A DNA stretch of 64,000 nucleotides from Mesorhizobium hawassense (GCF_003289945.1 NZ_QMBP01000012.1:1-64000); one strand, 5' to 3'; shown: positions 1 to 10,484, counted from the stretch's first letter. Numbers and translations: made by a program. Notes: a model not told the origin generated them from the sequence alone.

Positions 1-474
<474 letters not shown>

Positions 475-702
475 AGTCTCTTTCCTTGGACGGCCTTGAC
501 CTTCAGTTCAGTCGAATGCGGGGCGATTAGCGACAACGGCTGAAAAACACAAGTGCCTTGTGGCTGAGCGGATTCTCGCTCGACCCGAACCAATGGTCGA
601 TTTCGGTGGGATATGACGCGGATATAGGAACGCCGGACATGAAATCAAAGGCTGCGGGCTGGCCCATTGCCGACGCGACGGTGCTCTGATCTTGTCCGCC
701 GC

Positions 703-1581
703 ATGCAGTTCAATATCCGCGGCCCGCTGTTCATGATCGTCTCGACGGGGTCCTATCTCGTCAACGACACGATGATGAAGCTCGCGACCGCCGGACTGCC
801 ACCCTATGAAGTGCTCCTGCTGCGCGGTGCCGCCGCGACGCTGTGGGGCATACCGCTGCTTTTGATGCTTGGCTACGCCAGGCAGATCCCGTTGCTTTTC
901 GAGCGCAAGGTGCTGCGCCGCAACCTGTTCGAGCTGCTGGCGATCCTGTGCTACGTCGTGGCTTTGGCCAACATGCAGATCGCGGATTCCACCGCGCTTG
1001 GGCAGATCACGCCGCTCATCGTTCTGGTCGGCTCCTCGATGCTGTTCGGCGAAAGGATCGGCGCCACGCGCATGGCGCTGATCGGCCTTGGCTTTGTCGG
1101 GGCGCTCATGGTGGCGCAGCCGACCATGCAGGGTATTTCGGTCTACGCCCTGCTGGCGCTCGGCAATTCGGCCTTTGCGGCGGTGCGCGATCTTGCCGGC
1201 CGCAAGGTGGGCGCCGAGGTGCCCGGCATGATCGTCGCCATCTCCGCAGTCGTGGTGGTGCTGGCCGGCTCAGGCGTGGCGCATCTCGCCTCCGAGCACT
1301 GGGTGATGCCCGAAGGACATCATCTGCTGCTGATCGCGGGGGCCGGCCTGTTCCTGATCTTCGGCCATTTCTTCATCTTCATGGCCTACCGGGTCGGACC
1401 GACAAGCGCGGTCGCGCCCTTCTATTACTGCTTCACCGTCTGGGCGGTCATTTCGGGGCTGGTGGTGTTCGGGCAGTTCCCCAACGCTCTCGCCGTCTGC
1501 GGCATCCTGCTGGTGATGGCCAGCGGCCTGGCGATCGTCTCGCTCGACGAAAGAAAGCGCCGCCTGGCCATGGTCGCCTGA
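703..1581 (+). CDS. DMT-superfamily (EamA-type) membrane transporter
   Basis: About 292 residues with ten predicted hydrophobic helices and two EamA repeats, the usual architecture of drug/metabolite exporters. The ends of the helices carry typical motifs such as the first-repeat stretch ADSTALGQITPLIVLVGS and the second-repeat stretch GPTSAVAPFYYCFTVWA. The substrate cannot be told from sequence. I start at the ATG at 703. A TTG at 667 would add 12 residues (MPTRRCSDL...) that are arginine-rich and unlike an exporter N-terminus. It is divergent from tuf and convergent with the next small membrane gene. Confidence 0.9.
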   Translation: MQFNIRGPLFMIVSTGSYLVNDTMMKLATAGLPPYEVLLLRGAAATLWGIPLLLMLGYARQIPLLFERKVLRRNLFELLAILCYVVALANMQIADSTALGQITPLIVLVGSSMLFGERIGATRMALIGLGFVGALMVAQPTMQGISVYALLALGNSAFAAVRDLAGRKVGAEVPGMIVAISAVVVVLAGSGVAHLASEHWVMPEGHHLLLIAGAGLFLIFGHFFIFMAYRVGPTSAVAPFYYCFTVWAVISGLVVFGQFPNALAVCGILLVMASGLAIVSLDERKRRLAMVA

Positions 1582-1657
1582 AAACACGAATCCGACGCCC
1601 GCCGACCCGAGCGGGTCGGCCTTCGGCGGCCCGGCCGAGTGAGGCTTTCCTTGCCCC

Positions 1658-1915
1658 CTAAAGCGTGCGCTTGCCGGAAAACTGGTGATAGGCCCAGAGC
1701 ACGACGACAGAGCCGACCACGGCCACGATCAGACTCCAGATATTGAGGCCGGTGACGCCCGACGCGCCGAAGGCGCTGAAGATCACGCCGCCGACGATGG
1801 CGCCGACAATGCCGAGCACGATATCCATGATCATACCCTGGCCGGTCTTGTTGACGATCTTGCTGCCGATGAACCCGGCGACGATGCCGAGAATGATCCA
1901 GCTGATGATGCCCAT
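1658..1915 (-). CDS. GlsB/YeaQ/YmgE family small membrane protein
   Basis: An 85-residue protein made almost entirely of three glycine-rich hydrophobic helices (MGIISWIILGIVAGFIGSKI at the start, then two GxxxG-rich helices), which is the signature of the transglycosylase-associated / YeaQ family. Members are stress-induced inner-membrane proteins of unclear biochemical role. The ATG at 1915 is preferred over one 13 codons upstream because a GGAGGG ribosome site (complement of 1920-1925) sits at the right distance. It is divergent from the YidB-like gene. Confidence 0.9.
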   Translation of the reverse strand: MGIISWIILGIVAGFIGSKIVNKTGQGMIMDIVLGIVGAIVGGVIFSAFGASGVTGLNIWSLIVAVVGSVVVLWAYHQFSGKRTL

Positions 1916-2044
1916 AATTCCCTCCAAATTTCCCCGCGCCCCAATCATTTTCATATGATTGTCAAAAGCTCAAGACAGCTTGAAATTCCGCCCGTTTGCG
2001 CCATTCTGAGGCCGGGCGGACTTGGCTGGATAAGGAGATCCACT

Positions 2045-2500
2045 ATGGGCCTTTTCGACAACGCCGTTCCGGGCGGCAACATCACCAAACCCCTGATGAT
2101 CGCGCTCGGCGCGCTTTTGGTCGGCAAGATGCTGACCGGCAAAAGCGAAGAGGCGGCCGCGCCGCAAGCCCCGGCGCCTACGCCGGCGGACACCGGCGCG
2201 TCAGCCGATGGCGGCCTGCTCGGCGGTCTCGGCGGCCTGCTCGACAAGCTGAAGGATGCCGGCCACGGCAGCGTCGCCGACTCCTGGGTCGGCACCGGCC
2301 AGAACCAGCAGATCAACCCAGGCGATCTCGGCTCGGCGCTTGGGCCGGCGGTGATCCGCGAGATTGCCCAGCGCACCGGCATGAACGAGCAGGAGTTGCT
2401 GCAGCAACTCTCCACCGCGCTGCCCGGCGTCGTCGACAAGCTGACGCCGAACGGCCAGATCCCGCAGAATCATCAAGTCGCTTCGGCCTTCAACAGCTAA
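2045..2500 (+). CDS. YidB / DUF937-like protein
   Basis: A 151-residue protein beginning MGLFDNAVPGG. It has a hydrophobic stretch near residues 15-30, a low-complexity Ala/Pro linker, and a helical C-terminal domain with GSVADSWVGTGQNQQI and a repeated LLQQLSTALPGVVDKLTPNG motif. This motif set is characteristic of YidB, a conserved protein with no established function. An AAGGAG ribosome site at 2032-2037 fixes the start, although the frame is open much further upstream. A strong terminator follows at 2520. Confidence 0.88.
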   Translation: MGLFDNAVPGGNITKPLMIALGALLVGKMLTGKSEEAAAPQAPAPTPADTGASADGGLLGGLGGLLDKLKDAGHGSVADSWVGTGQNQQINPGDLGSALGPAVIREIAQRTGMNEQELLQQLSTALPGVVDKLTPNGQIPQNHQVASAFNS

Positions 2501-2519
2501 GGCGCAAGGCAATTCGAAC

Positions 2520-2550
2520 ACGCCGCGCGCCACGGTGCGCGGCGTTTTGT
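2520..2550 (+). terminator. Intrinsic terminator after the YidB-like gene
   Basis: Perfect 9-bp stem (2520-2528 with 2537-2545, acgccgcgc / gcgcggcgt) followed by TTTTGTTT. It ends the plus-strand transcript before the minus-strand tRNA genes. Confidence 0.85.
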
Positions 2551-2573
2551 TTGAGGCATCCGAGGAGGAAATC

Positions 2574-2647
2574 TGGAGCGGGTAGCGGGAATCGAACCCG
2601 CATATTCAGCTTGGAAGGCTGCTGCTCTACCACTGAGCTATACCCGC
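2574..2647 (-). tRNA. tRNA-Gly (anticodon TCC)
   Basis: Read on the minus strand, the acceptor GCGGGTA pairs with TACCCGC. The D arm (GCTCAGTGGTAGAGC), the anticodon loop CTTCCAA and the T arm (GCGGGTTCGATTCCCGC) are all present. The CCA end is encoded at 2574-2576. The anticodon reads GGA and GGG glycine codons. Confidence 0.97.
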
Positions 2648-2734
2648 GCCTTACACTGAAGTACCGGATTCACCCGAAAAGCGCCATGCACTTTCGGTCC
2701 GAGACTTTTCGTTTCAGGGCTTCCGGGCCGGCAG

Positions 2735-2819
2735 TGGTGGAGAGGGTTGGATTCGAACCAACGTAGGCTAAGCCAACGGATTTACAGTCCGTCCCCTTTA
2801 ACCACTCGGGCACCTCTCC
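2735..2819 (-). tRNA. tRNA-Tyr (anticodon GTA)
   Basis: An 85-nt class II tRNA with a long variable arm. The acceptor GGAGAGG pairs with CCTCTCC, the anticodon loop is CTGTAAA, the T arm carries GGTTCGAATCC, and CCA is encoded at 2735-2737. It lies upstream of tRNA-Gly on the same strand with an 87-bp gap, so the two may be co-transcribed. Confidence 0.97.
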
Positions 2820-3017
2820 AGTCTGCCGCCGGAGCCATGCAACGAGGCATTTTCGCCAATCCGGAGCCCGAGTAGTATCTTCTCCGAAATCAGCGAAGCG
2901 CCTTATGGCGGCAAGGCCGGTGGGTGTCAACCGGCGCGGCCAGGGTTTTTCGAAGATGTTCGGCATTCATTGCCGCGGGCCATATCCTTAGCCTGACAGG
3001 CCCGCTATAGAGGCCGC

Positions 3018-3890
3018 ATGAACGACGAAAAAAGCAACAAGCCGGGCACCCCAAAGGACACCCACTACGCCAAGCTGCGGCGCGCACATCGCGACCAGAA
3101 GGCGGGCGGCGCACCGGCGTTCCGGCCGCGCCAGCCAGTGCCGCCGGGCGAGGCACCCGGCGACGGACTGGTGCGGCTTTACGGCCTGCACACGGTGCGG
3201 GCAGCGCTCGACAATCCGCGCCGCAGGATCAAAAAGATGCTGGTGACGCGCAACGCCGCCGAGCGGCTTTCGATCGGCGATCTCGCCGCCCTGCCTTTCA
3301 AGGCCGAGCTGGTCGAACCGAAGGACATCGACAGGATCACCGGCTCGGACGCGGTGCACCAGGGCGTGCTGATCGAAGCAGAACCGCTAAAGCCGAAGCG
3401 GCTCGACGCGCTCGGCGACACAAGGCTGGTGCTGGTGCTCGACCAGGTGACTGATCCGCACAATGTCGGGGCGATCCTGCGCTCGGCGGTGGCCTTCGGC
3501 GCCGGCGCGCTGATCACCACGGCGCGGCACAGCCCGCAAGAATCCGGCGTGCTGGCGAAGTCGGCGTCGGGCGCGCTCGAGCATATCGACCAGATCGAAG
3601 TGAAGAACCTCGCCGATGCGCTGGGACAGTTGCACGAGGCCGGCTTCCAGACCATCGGACTCGATTCCGAAGGGCCGGCCGAGCTCGAAAAGACTTTCGG
3701 CGGCGAGAAAATCGCGCTGGTACTGGGCGCCGAGGGCAAAGGCCTGCGGCAGAAAACCCGCGAGACGGTGACGGCGCTGGCCCGCCTCGACATGCCCGGC
3801 GCCATCCACTCGCTCAACGTGTCGAACGCGGCAGCGGTTAGCCTTTACGCGGCGCAGCGTTGGTTCGCACACCGCATATCGGGCCGATGA
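3018..3890 (+). CDS. rlmB: TrmH/SpoU-family 23S rRNA 2'-O-ribose methyltransferase (RlmB-like)
   Basis: A 290-residue SPOUT methyltransferase. An unstructured basic N-terminus (1-50) precedes the SpoU substrate-binding domain (LYGLHTVRAAL) and the knotted SAM-binding domain. That domain carries motif 1 LDQVTDPHNVGAILRSA (about 141-157), motif 2 LVLGAEGKGLR and motif 3 NVSNAAAVSLYA. RlmB methylates G2251 of 23S rRNA in the peptidyl-transferase P loop. The neighbouring tRNA genes would also fit a tRNA-modifying relative, so the exact target is inferred. The stop codon directly abuts the ATG of the next, frameshifted gene. Confidence 0.9.
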   Translation: MNDEKSNKPGTPKDTHYAKLRRAHRDQKAGGAPAFRPRQPVPPGEAPGDGLVRLYGLHTVRAALDNPRRRIKKMLVTRNAAERLSIGDLAALPFKAELVEPKDIDRITGSDAVHQGVLIEAEPLKPKRLDALGDTRLVLVLDQVTDPHNVGAILRSAVAFGAGALITTARHSPQESGVLAKSASGALEHIDQIEVKNLADALGQLHEAGFQTIGLDSEGPAELEKTFGGEKIALVLGAEGKGLRQKTRETVTALARLDMPGAIHSLNVSNAAAVSLYAAQRWFAHRISGR

Positions 3891-4201
3891 ATGCCGCTGG
3901 ATTTTACCGTTCTTGACGCAAAGGGCTATGTCGACCGATGCGTATCGATCGGCCCCGAGGCGCACCATGAAATCATATCAATCGCGAGCGAGAACGAGTT
4001 CGAATTTTTTTGCCGTTCAGAGATTTCTATGGAGACGCGACGGTTCCGTTCGGGTCCCTGCCGTCTTTGGCGGCCCAAGTGGCGGCGCTTCAGCAGATCG
4101 AGGGAGTTTCAGAGGGGTCCAGAGATTTCCTGGTTCGCCTTTCCGATCTTATCAGCTATGCGATGCAACGAGGCAAATCTATCGAGGCGCTTGCCGACTA
4201 G
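3891..4201 (+). pseudogene. Small conserved-looking gene split by a one-base frameshift at a T7 run
   Basis: The ATG at 3891 touches the rlmB stop. That frame reads about 40 protein-like residues (MPLDFTVLDAKGYVDRC... ending NEFEFF) and then turns into low-quality, Arg/Cys-rich sequence. At the seven-T run 4005-4011 the frame one base back continues naturally (LPFRDFYGDATVPFG... to QRGKSIEALAD) and ends at TAG 4199-4201. Joined, the product is about 103 residues of balanced composition. One extra T would restore it. It may be a pseudogene, a sequencing error in a homopolymer, or a product of slippage. I do not recognise the family. Confidence 0.6.
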
Positions 4202-4227
4202 CACTATATGCGGGGTTGGGCGTGCCA

Positions 4228-4261
4228 AACGGGTTCCCGCGGCGAAACGCAGGAACCCGTT
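4228..4261. terminator. Hairpin between convergent genes
   Basis: Perfect 10-bp inverted repeat (aacgggttcc 4228-4237, ggaacccgtt 4252-4261) between the rlmB unit and glxR. It has no clear T run on either side, so termination activity is only inferred. Confidence 0.4.
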
Positions 4262-4315
4262 CACTGACAGGAAAAGAGCAGGCGGCGTGGGAACGTTGAG
4301 CCGCCCTCTCCTAAC

Positions 4316-5233
4316 CTAAGCCGCCTTGCCCTTGGTTTGGGTTGCTTCTGCGCCAACCTCATGCGCCGCCATCCGCTCCAGCGCCCTGACCAGCGCCGAA
4401 TGATCTTCCTTGGCGCCGCCATTGGCGGCGCAGGAGTTGAACAGTTGCTGAGTCGTCGAGGTGTTGGGCAGCGAGACGCCGAGCGCCTTGGCGCCTTCCA
4501 GCGCGAGGTTAAGATCCTTCTGGTGCAGCTCGATGCGGAAGCCCGGCGCGAAGGTGCGCTTGATCATGCGCTCACCATGCACTTCGAGAATGCGCGAGGC
4601 GGCGAGCCCGCCCATCAGCGCCTGCCTGACTTTTGCAGGATCGGCGCCCGCCTTCGAGGCAAACACCAGCGCTTCGCCGACGGCCTCGATGGTCAATGCA
4701 ACGACGATCTGGTTGGCGACCTTGGTGGTCTGGCCGACGCCGTTCGGGCCGACCAGCGTGATGTTCTTGCCCATCTTCTCGAACACCGGCCTGGCACGCT
4801 CGAAGGCCTTGTCCTCGCCGCCGACCATGATGGTCAGCGACGCCGCCTTGGCGCCGACCTCACCGCCCGACACCGGCGCGTCGAGATAATCGCAGCCGAG
4901 ATCGTTGATCTTCTTGGCGAATTCCTTGGTCGCGATCGGCGAGATCGAGCTCATGTCGATGACGAGCTTGCCCTTGGACAGGCCGCCGGCGACGCCGTTC
5001 TCGCCGAACAGCACGTCGGCCACCTGCGGGGTATCCGGCACCATGGTGATGATGATGTCGGCGGCCTTGGCTACGGCGTGGTTGCCGGTCACGGTCTTCA
5101 GGCCCTTGGCGGCGAGGTCGGCCGGTGGCTTCGAGCGGTGGTCGCTGGCGACGACTTTGTAACCGGCGTCGAGTAGATGCCCTGCCATGGGCGCTCCCAT
5201 GATGCCGAGGCCGATGAAACCGATGGTTTCCAT
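4316..5233 (-). CDS. glxR: 2-hydroxy-3-oxopropionate (tartronate semialdehyde) reductase
   Basis: A 305-residue beta-hydroxyacid dehydrogenase. It has the N-terminal Rossmann motif GFIGLGIMGAPMA (residues 5-17), the substrate motif DAPVSGG (118-124) and the catalytic lysine in GQTTKVANQ (K171). It reduces tartronate semialdehyde to glycerate with NAD(P)H. It is the third gene of the gcl-hyi-glxR unit, all on the minus strand, which settles the substrate better than the sequence alone. A repeat hairpin at 5304-5333 lies between it and hyi, so its expression may be partly uncoupled. Confidence 0.93.
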   Translation of the reverse strand: METIGFIGLGIMGAPMAGHLLDAGYKVVASDHRSKPPADLAAKGLKTVTGNHAVAKAADIIITMVPDTPQVADVLFGENGVAGGLSKGKLVIDMSSISPIATKEFAKKINDLGCDYLDAPVSGGEVGAKAASLTIMVGGEDKAFERARPVFEKMGKNITLVGPNGVGQTTKVANQIVVALTIEAVGEALVFASKAGADPAKVRQALMGGLAASRILEVHGERMIKRTFAPGFRIELHQKDLNLALEGAKALGVSLPNTSTTQQLFNSCAANGGAKEDHSALVRALERMAAHEVGAEATQTKGKAA

Positions 5234-5303
5234 TGTTTGCTCCCTGAACGTCTTTGTTCAAATGTATCGAAGGCAGGCGCTGCCCCTCATCCGCCTGCCG
5301 GCA

Positions 5304-5333
5304 CCTTCTCCCCGTATAGTGACGGGGAGAAGG
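5304..5333. repeat. Palindromic intergenic repeat between hyi and glxR
   Basis: Perfect 12-bp stem (ccttctccccgt 5304-5315; acggggagaagg 5322-5333) with loop atagtg. From memory this is a dispersed palindrome common in mesorhizobial intergenic regions; only one copy is in this window. Inside the operon it could stabilise or attenuate the mRNA. Confidence 0.7.
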
Positions 5334-5340
5334 GAGGCTC

Positions 5341-6138
5341 TTAAGCGGCCGCACTCCCCTGCCCGGCGAACGCGCTAAACCAGCTCAGTCCCGCCTCAGT
5401 GCCGGCTTTCGGCTTGTATTCGGCGCCGATCCAACCCGAATAGCCCAGCCGGTCGATGTGGTCGTAGAGGAAAGGATAGTTGATCTCGCCCGTCCCCGGC
5501 TCGTGACGGCCGGGATTGTCCGCAAGCTGGATATGCGCGATGCGGCCGAGGTTCGCCTCGATCGTACGGGCAAGATCCCCCTCCATGATCTGCATGTGGT
5601 AGATGTCGTATTGCAGGAAGATGTTCTTCGAGCCGATGCGGTCGATCAGCGCCAGGGCCTGGTCGGAATAGTTCAGGAAGAAGCCCGGAATGTCGCGAGT
5701 GTTGATCGGCTCGATCAGCAGCCTGATGCCAGCCTGCTCCAGCTTCTCGGCAGCGAAGGCCAGGTTCTCGGCAAAGACGTTCTCCAAAACAGTGCGGTCT
5801 GCGCCCTGCGGCGCGATGCCGGCAAGACAGTTGATCTGCTCGCAGCCGAGCGCGTGGGCGTAGGTTATCGCCTTGGCGACGCCCTGCCGGAATTCCGGCA
5901 CGCGGTCGGGCAGCACGGCGATGCCGCGCTCGCCTTTCGCCCAGTCGCCGGCCGGCAGGTTGAAGAGGACCTGTGTCAGCCCGTTCTTCTTCAGACGCGC
6001 CGAGACGACGTCCGGCGCATGGTCATAGGGAGCGATATATTCGACACCCTTGAAACCGGCGCGGGCGGCGGCATCGAAGCGGTCGAGGAACTCGTACTCG
6101 CCGAAGAGCATCGAAAGATTGGCTGAAAAACGCGGCAT
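5341..6138 (-). CDS. hyi: Hydroxypyruvate isomerase
   Basis: A 265-residue TIM-barrel protein of the AP-endonuclease-2 / xylose-isomerase-like superfamily. It opens MPRFSANLSMLFGEYEFLDR, typical of hyi. Metal-binding acidic residues are visible: E143 in LIEPINTRD, D178 in LQYDIYHMQ, and E240 in WIGAEYKP. It interconverts hydroxypyruvate and tartronate semialdehyde. The gene follows gcl by 27 bp in the same operon, which supports the assignment. Confidence 0.93.
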   Translation of the reverse strand: MPRFSANLSMLFGEYEFLDRFDAAARAGFKGVEYIAPYDHAPDVVSARLKKNGLTQVLFNLPAGDWAKGERGIAVLPDRVPEFRQGVAKAITYAHALGCEQINCLAGIAPQGADRTVLENVFAENLAFAAEKLEQAGIRLLIEPINTRDIPGFFLNYSDQALALIDRIGSKNIFLQYDIYHMQIMEGDLARTIEANLGRIAHIQLADNPGRHEPGTGEINYPFLYDHIDRLGYSGWIGAEYKPKAGTEAGLSWFSAFAGQGSAAA

Positions 6139-6165
6139 TCCTTTTCTCCTTCTCTCCGTCGGACC

Positions 6166-7947
<1,782 letters not shown>

Positions 7948-7997
7948 AACAAGCCTCCACTTCATTGGTTGGCTTGATAGTGACAGCGCGCTTTTGA

Positions 7998-8115
7998 TTT
8001 TTCAATTTTTTCAGAATATTTTTTCATTTCTAGAAGACGGTCGTTATTAACTGATTTCACTCCACTTTTCGTTTTCCAGAGAATCTATCGCGACAATCTC
8101 TGAAAAACTTTTTCA
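7998..8115. promoter_or_regulatory. Candidate IclR operator region between gcl and the regulator gene
   Basis: The AT-rich 194-bp intergenic region contains TTTTTCA repeated at 7998-8004, 8006-8013 and 8019-8026. It also has a perfect 7-bp inverted repeat of the same word, TGAAAAA-c-TTTTTCA, at 8101-8115 just before the regulator start. Repeated and palindromic copies of one word flanking both promoters suggest a shared operator. Binding by the adjacent IclR protein is inferred. Confidence 0.5.
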
Positions 8116-8141
8116 TTGCATCCAACGCCAAATCAGCGAGA

Positions 8142-8972
8142 ATGCGGCTTATGGAAACGACGGAAAAACGCCAGCGCGGCCGGCCGCGCGCCTTCAACGG
8201 CCCCTCCGAGGCGGCATCGGTGCAGTCGCTCGACCGGGCGCTGCGCATCCTGGCGATCGTCGCCGAGGCCAGCGGCCTGTCGCTGAGCGAAATCGCGGCG
8301 CAAAGCGGCATTGCCGCCTCCACCGCCTACAGAATGCTGACGACGCTGGAAAACCACGGCATGGTCGAGTTCGACACGACCGACCAGTTGTGGTCGGTTG
8401 GCGTCGAGACCTACCGCATGGGCTCGGCCTTCCTGCGCCGGCGCAAGCTCGTCGACCGCGCCCGCATCGTCATGCAGGAATTGATGGAAAAGACCGGCGA
8501 GACTGCCAATCTCGGCGTCGCGGAGGACGACTGCGTCGTTTTCGTCAACCAGGTCGAGACGCATCAAGCGATCCGCGCCTTCTTTCGCCCCGGCACGCGC
8601 AGCCCATTTCATGCTTCCGGCATCGGCAAGGCTGTGCTGGCACATCTCGAGCCGGAGCGGGTCGCCGCCATCCTGCGCAAGGCGGGCCTGCAGCGCTACA
8701 CCGACAAGACGCTCTCCGACATCTCGGCGCTCGCCCATGACCTCGCCACGATCAAGCATCGCGGCTGGTCGGTCGACGACGAGGAGCGCCATCCCGGCAT
8801 GCGCTGCGTGGCCGCCGCCATCTTCGACGAGTATGGCGAGCCGATCGGCGGCGTTTCGGTGTCCGGTCCGACGGTGCGGGTCACGCCCGGGCGGCTGGCC
8901 GAGATCGGTCCGCTGGTGCGCGACGCCGCGGCCGCGGTGACGAAGATGATCGGCGGCGCCAGAGCGGGCTGA
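8142..8972 (+). CDS. IclR-family transcriptional regulator, probable gcl-operon regulator
   Basis: A 276-residue protein. A short basic lead (RQRGRPRAF) precedes the winged helix-turn-helix (SLDRALRILAIVAEASGLSL to TLENHGMVEFD, about residues 28-85). The C-terminal IclR effector domain follows, with FRPGTRSPFHASGIGKAVLAHL and GMRCVAAAIFDEYGEPIGGVSVSGP. IclR and AllR relatives bind glyoxylate or related small acids. Its divergent position next to gcl makes control by glyoxylate likely. The start may instead be the ATG at 8151. Confidence 0.88.
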   Translation: MRLMETTEKRQRGRPRAFNGPSEAASVQSLDRALRILAIVAEASGLSLSEIAAQSGIAASTAYRMLTTLENHGMVEFDTTDQLWSVGVETYRMGSAFLRRRKLVDRARIVMQELMEKTGETANLGVAEDDCVVFVNQVETHQAIRAFFRPGTRSPFHASGIGKAVLAHLEPERVAAILRKAGLQRYTDKTLSDISALAHDLATIKHRGWSVDDEERHPGMRCVAAAIFDEYGEPIGGVSVSGPTVRVTPGRLAEIGPLVRDAAAAVTKMIGGARAG

Positions 8973-9003
8973 TCGAGGGAAAGCGTTCCGCGATTTCTCA
9001 TGA

Positions 9004-9378
9004 TCATCCGCCCGGCAGGGCGCTCCTGGTAGCTATCGCGAAGAAATCGAGCAGGATGGCGCCGCCGACACCGCAAGCGGTGAAGACGAGCCCGGTGATG
9101 AAGATGCGGTTGGCGCGCTCGAAGACGCGCCGCTGCAACGACTTGATGTCGAGCAGCATGGCAAGCGCCCGCATCTGCAGCGCGATGCCGACCAGGATCG
9201 GCAGCACCGCGATCAGATGATAGGTCTGCCAGGGGATCGGATTGGCGGCCCAATGGGTGATGAACCCCAGCGAAAAGGCCAGGAGAATGCCGACCGTGGT
9301 GACGGTGCCATTGCGAAAGGTCGTCTCGACCACATCTTCCTTTGGGTCCTGCTCGTCCAAACCACCACCCTCCCCCAT
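9004..9378 (-). CDS. Small membrane protein of unknown function
   Basis: A 124-residue protein with a charged N-terminus (GLDEQDPKEDVVE) and three hydrophobic segments: around residues 26-45, 52-72 and 90-112. A basic loop (KSLQRRVFERANR) lies between the second and third. This layout suggests an inner-membrane protein. I do not recognise the family. It is convergent with the IclR gene and divergent from the lipoprotein gene that follows. Confidence 0.65.
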   Translation of the reverse strand: MGEGGGLDEQDPKEDVVETTFRNGTVTTVGILLAFSLGFITHWAANPIPWQTYHLIAVLPILVGIALQMRALAMLLDIKSLQRRVFERANRIFITGLVFTACGVGGAILLDFFAIATRSALPGG

Positions 9379-9482
9379 CTCGGCGGGTCCAGACTAGACG
9401 CTGGCAAATTCGCTGTACACCTTCGCGTGCAGGGACTTGGGTCGCCTTGCCGGCGCCTTCGAATGCGTGCGAAAGGGCGCGC

Positions 9483-9902
9483 ATGCGGAAAACAATTCAG
9501 CTTCTATCGGTCGCTTCGTTGTGCGGATGCGTGGCGGCGGCGCCACCGCCGCTCGGGCCCGGCGGCAACGCCAGCTCCAACCAACGCGTCGATCCGATGC
9601 CGATCTCGCTGGCCATGGAGGAAATCATCACCGCCGGCGTCCGCCAGCATTTGAAGAACCCGATCGCCGCGAAGTTCGGAACGATGCTCGCCGGAGAGCG
9701 CACAATGAGCGGCCGCCACGAGATCGTGGTGTGCGGCTATGTCGACGACAAGGGCTCTCCGGGCGGCAACGAAGCTTTCATCGGCAAGATCTATCCGGAT
9801 GACGGAAACAGTTTCGAGCTGGTGGCGATAGACGACATCTCCATCGGCAGCGCCTGCCGCATGGCAGGATTGGCAGTGCCCGAGCCCACTTCGAAGCCTT
9901 AG
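9483..9902 (+). CDS. Small secreted lipoprotein-like protein of unknown function
   Basis: A 139-residue protein whose N-terminus MRKTIQLLSVASLCGCVAAAP resembles a lipoprotein signal with cysteines at residues 14 and 16. The mature part has a helix (ISLAMEEIITAGVRQHLKNP) followed by a beta-rich region (HEIVVCGYVDDKGSPGG...FIGKIYPDDG). I start at the ATG at 9483 because the earlier frame is proline/arginine-rich and overlaps the divergent gene. Function unknown. Confidence 0.65.
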   Translation: MRKTIQLLSVASLCGCVAAAPPPLGPGGNASSNQRVDPMPISLAMEEIITAGVRQHLKNPIAAKFGTMLAGERTMSGRHEIVVCGYVDDKGSPGGNEAFIGKIYPDDGNSFELVAIDDISIGSACRMAGLAVPEPTSKP

Positions 9903-9969
9903 ACCAGGCGAAAGCAGAAGATCGCAGGTTTCAAGCCTATCGGCGGATATCTAACGTTCAAACGCAAGA

Positions 9970-9993
9970 AGAGGGGCTGCGCGCAGCCCCTCT
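9970..9993 (-). terminator. Terminator downstream of the BA14K-like gene
   Basis: Near-continuous palindrome: agaggggctgc (9970-9980) and gcagcccctct (9983-9993). Read on the minus strand it is followed by TCTTGCGTT, and on the plus strand by TTCC. It can serve the minus-strand BA14K gene and possibly the convergent lipoprotein gene. Confidence 0.7.
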
Positions 9994-10012
9994 TTCCTGG
10001 TCCGCCTTTCTC

Positions 10013-10327
10013 TTACAGATGGCAATAGTGCGGGTAGCCGTCGTAGCCGATGTAGGTGTTGGAACCCGGGTCATAGCTGCCGTAGCGGGCCATGCAGCGG
10101 CGAACGTGCCAGGAACCTTCGTAGCCGTCTTCCTCGACATAGACCGGGCGCGGCTGCTGCTGGGAGAGAAGGCTGCCGAGGACGAAGCCGCCAACGCCGG
10201 CAGCAATGCCGATGCCGAGTTCGCGGTTGTGATGGTTGTGAGCAGCCGAGGGCTGGACGGTGCCGACGAGCGAGCCGGCGGCGACGGTGGTGGCGATGAG
10301 GCCGGAAACGATGGTGCGCTTGAACAT
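10013..10327 (-). CDS. BA14K-family secreted protein
   Basis: A 104-residue protein. A signal peptide (MFKRTIVSGLIATTVAAGSL...SAA) precedes a hydrophobic glycine-rich segment (GIGIAAGVGGFVLGSLL) and the C-terminal BA14K motif (HVRRCMARYGSYDPGSNTY, ending YPHYCHL with two cysteines). The Brucella relative is an immunoreactive protein with lectin-like properties. The ATG at 10327 has a GGAGAT ribosome site. Its signal peptide and leader are near-duplicates of those of the next gene, the polyhistidine peptide, so the two arose by tandem duplication. Confidence 0.88.
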   Translation of the reverse strand: MFKRTIVSGLIATTVAAGSLVGTVQPSAAHNHHNRELGIGIAAGVGGFVLGSLLSQQQPRPVYVEEDGYEGSWHVRRCMARYGSYDPGSNTYIGYDGYPHYCHL

Positions 10328-10484
10328 GACGATCTCCTTGGTTTCGTTGGAGAGGCGAACCATCCGCCTCTTGATCATGGGTCGTCGCGGCGTGGAAAAA
10401 GGTTCGAAGATTTTTTGAGATTTTTCCGCCGCCTGCTTTCGCCAGACTGCCGGTCGTCGGCCAACTCGCGCGCCAGAATGCAAA

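Noticed and set aside
548..562. cacaag-tgc-cttgtg hairpin upstream of tuf
   Set aside because: Only six base pairs, no T tract, no matching function.
667..702. Extra codons MPTRRCSDL upstream of the transporter, resembling the translation of a sequencing adapter
   Set aside because: The match to the adapter is about 15 of 20 bases, which can occur by chance in 64 kb, and the rest of the region is normal. The ATG at 703 is a better start.
4202..4319. Readthrough tail of the first frame of the split gene
   Set aside because: The sequence beyond the T7 run in that frame is Arg/Cys-rich and overlaps the glxR end.
4337..5176. Long open frame antisense to glxR
   Set aside because: High GC at third positions opens antisense frames; the sense strand has a complete known enzyme.
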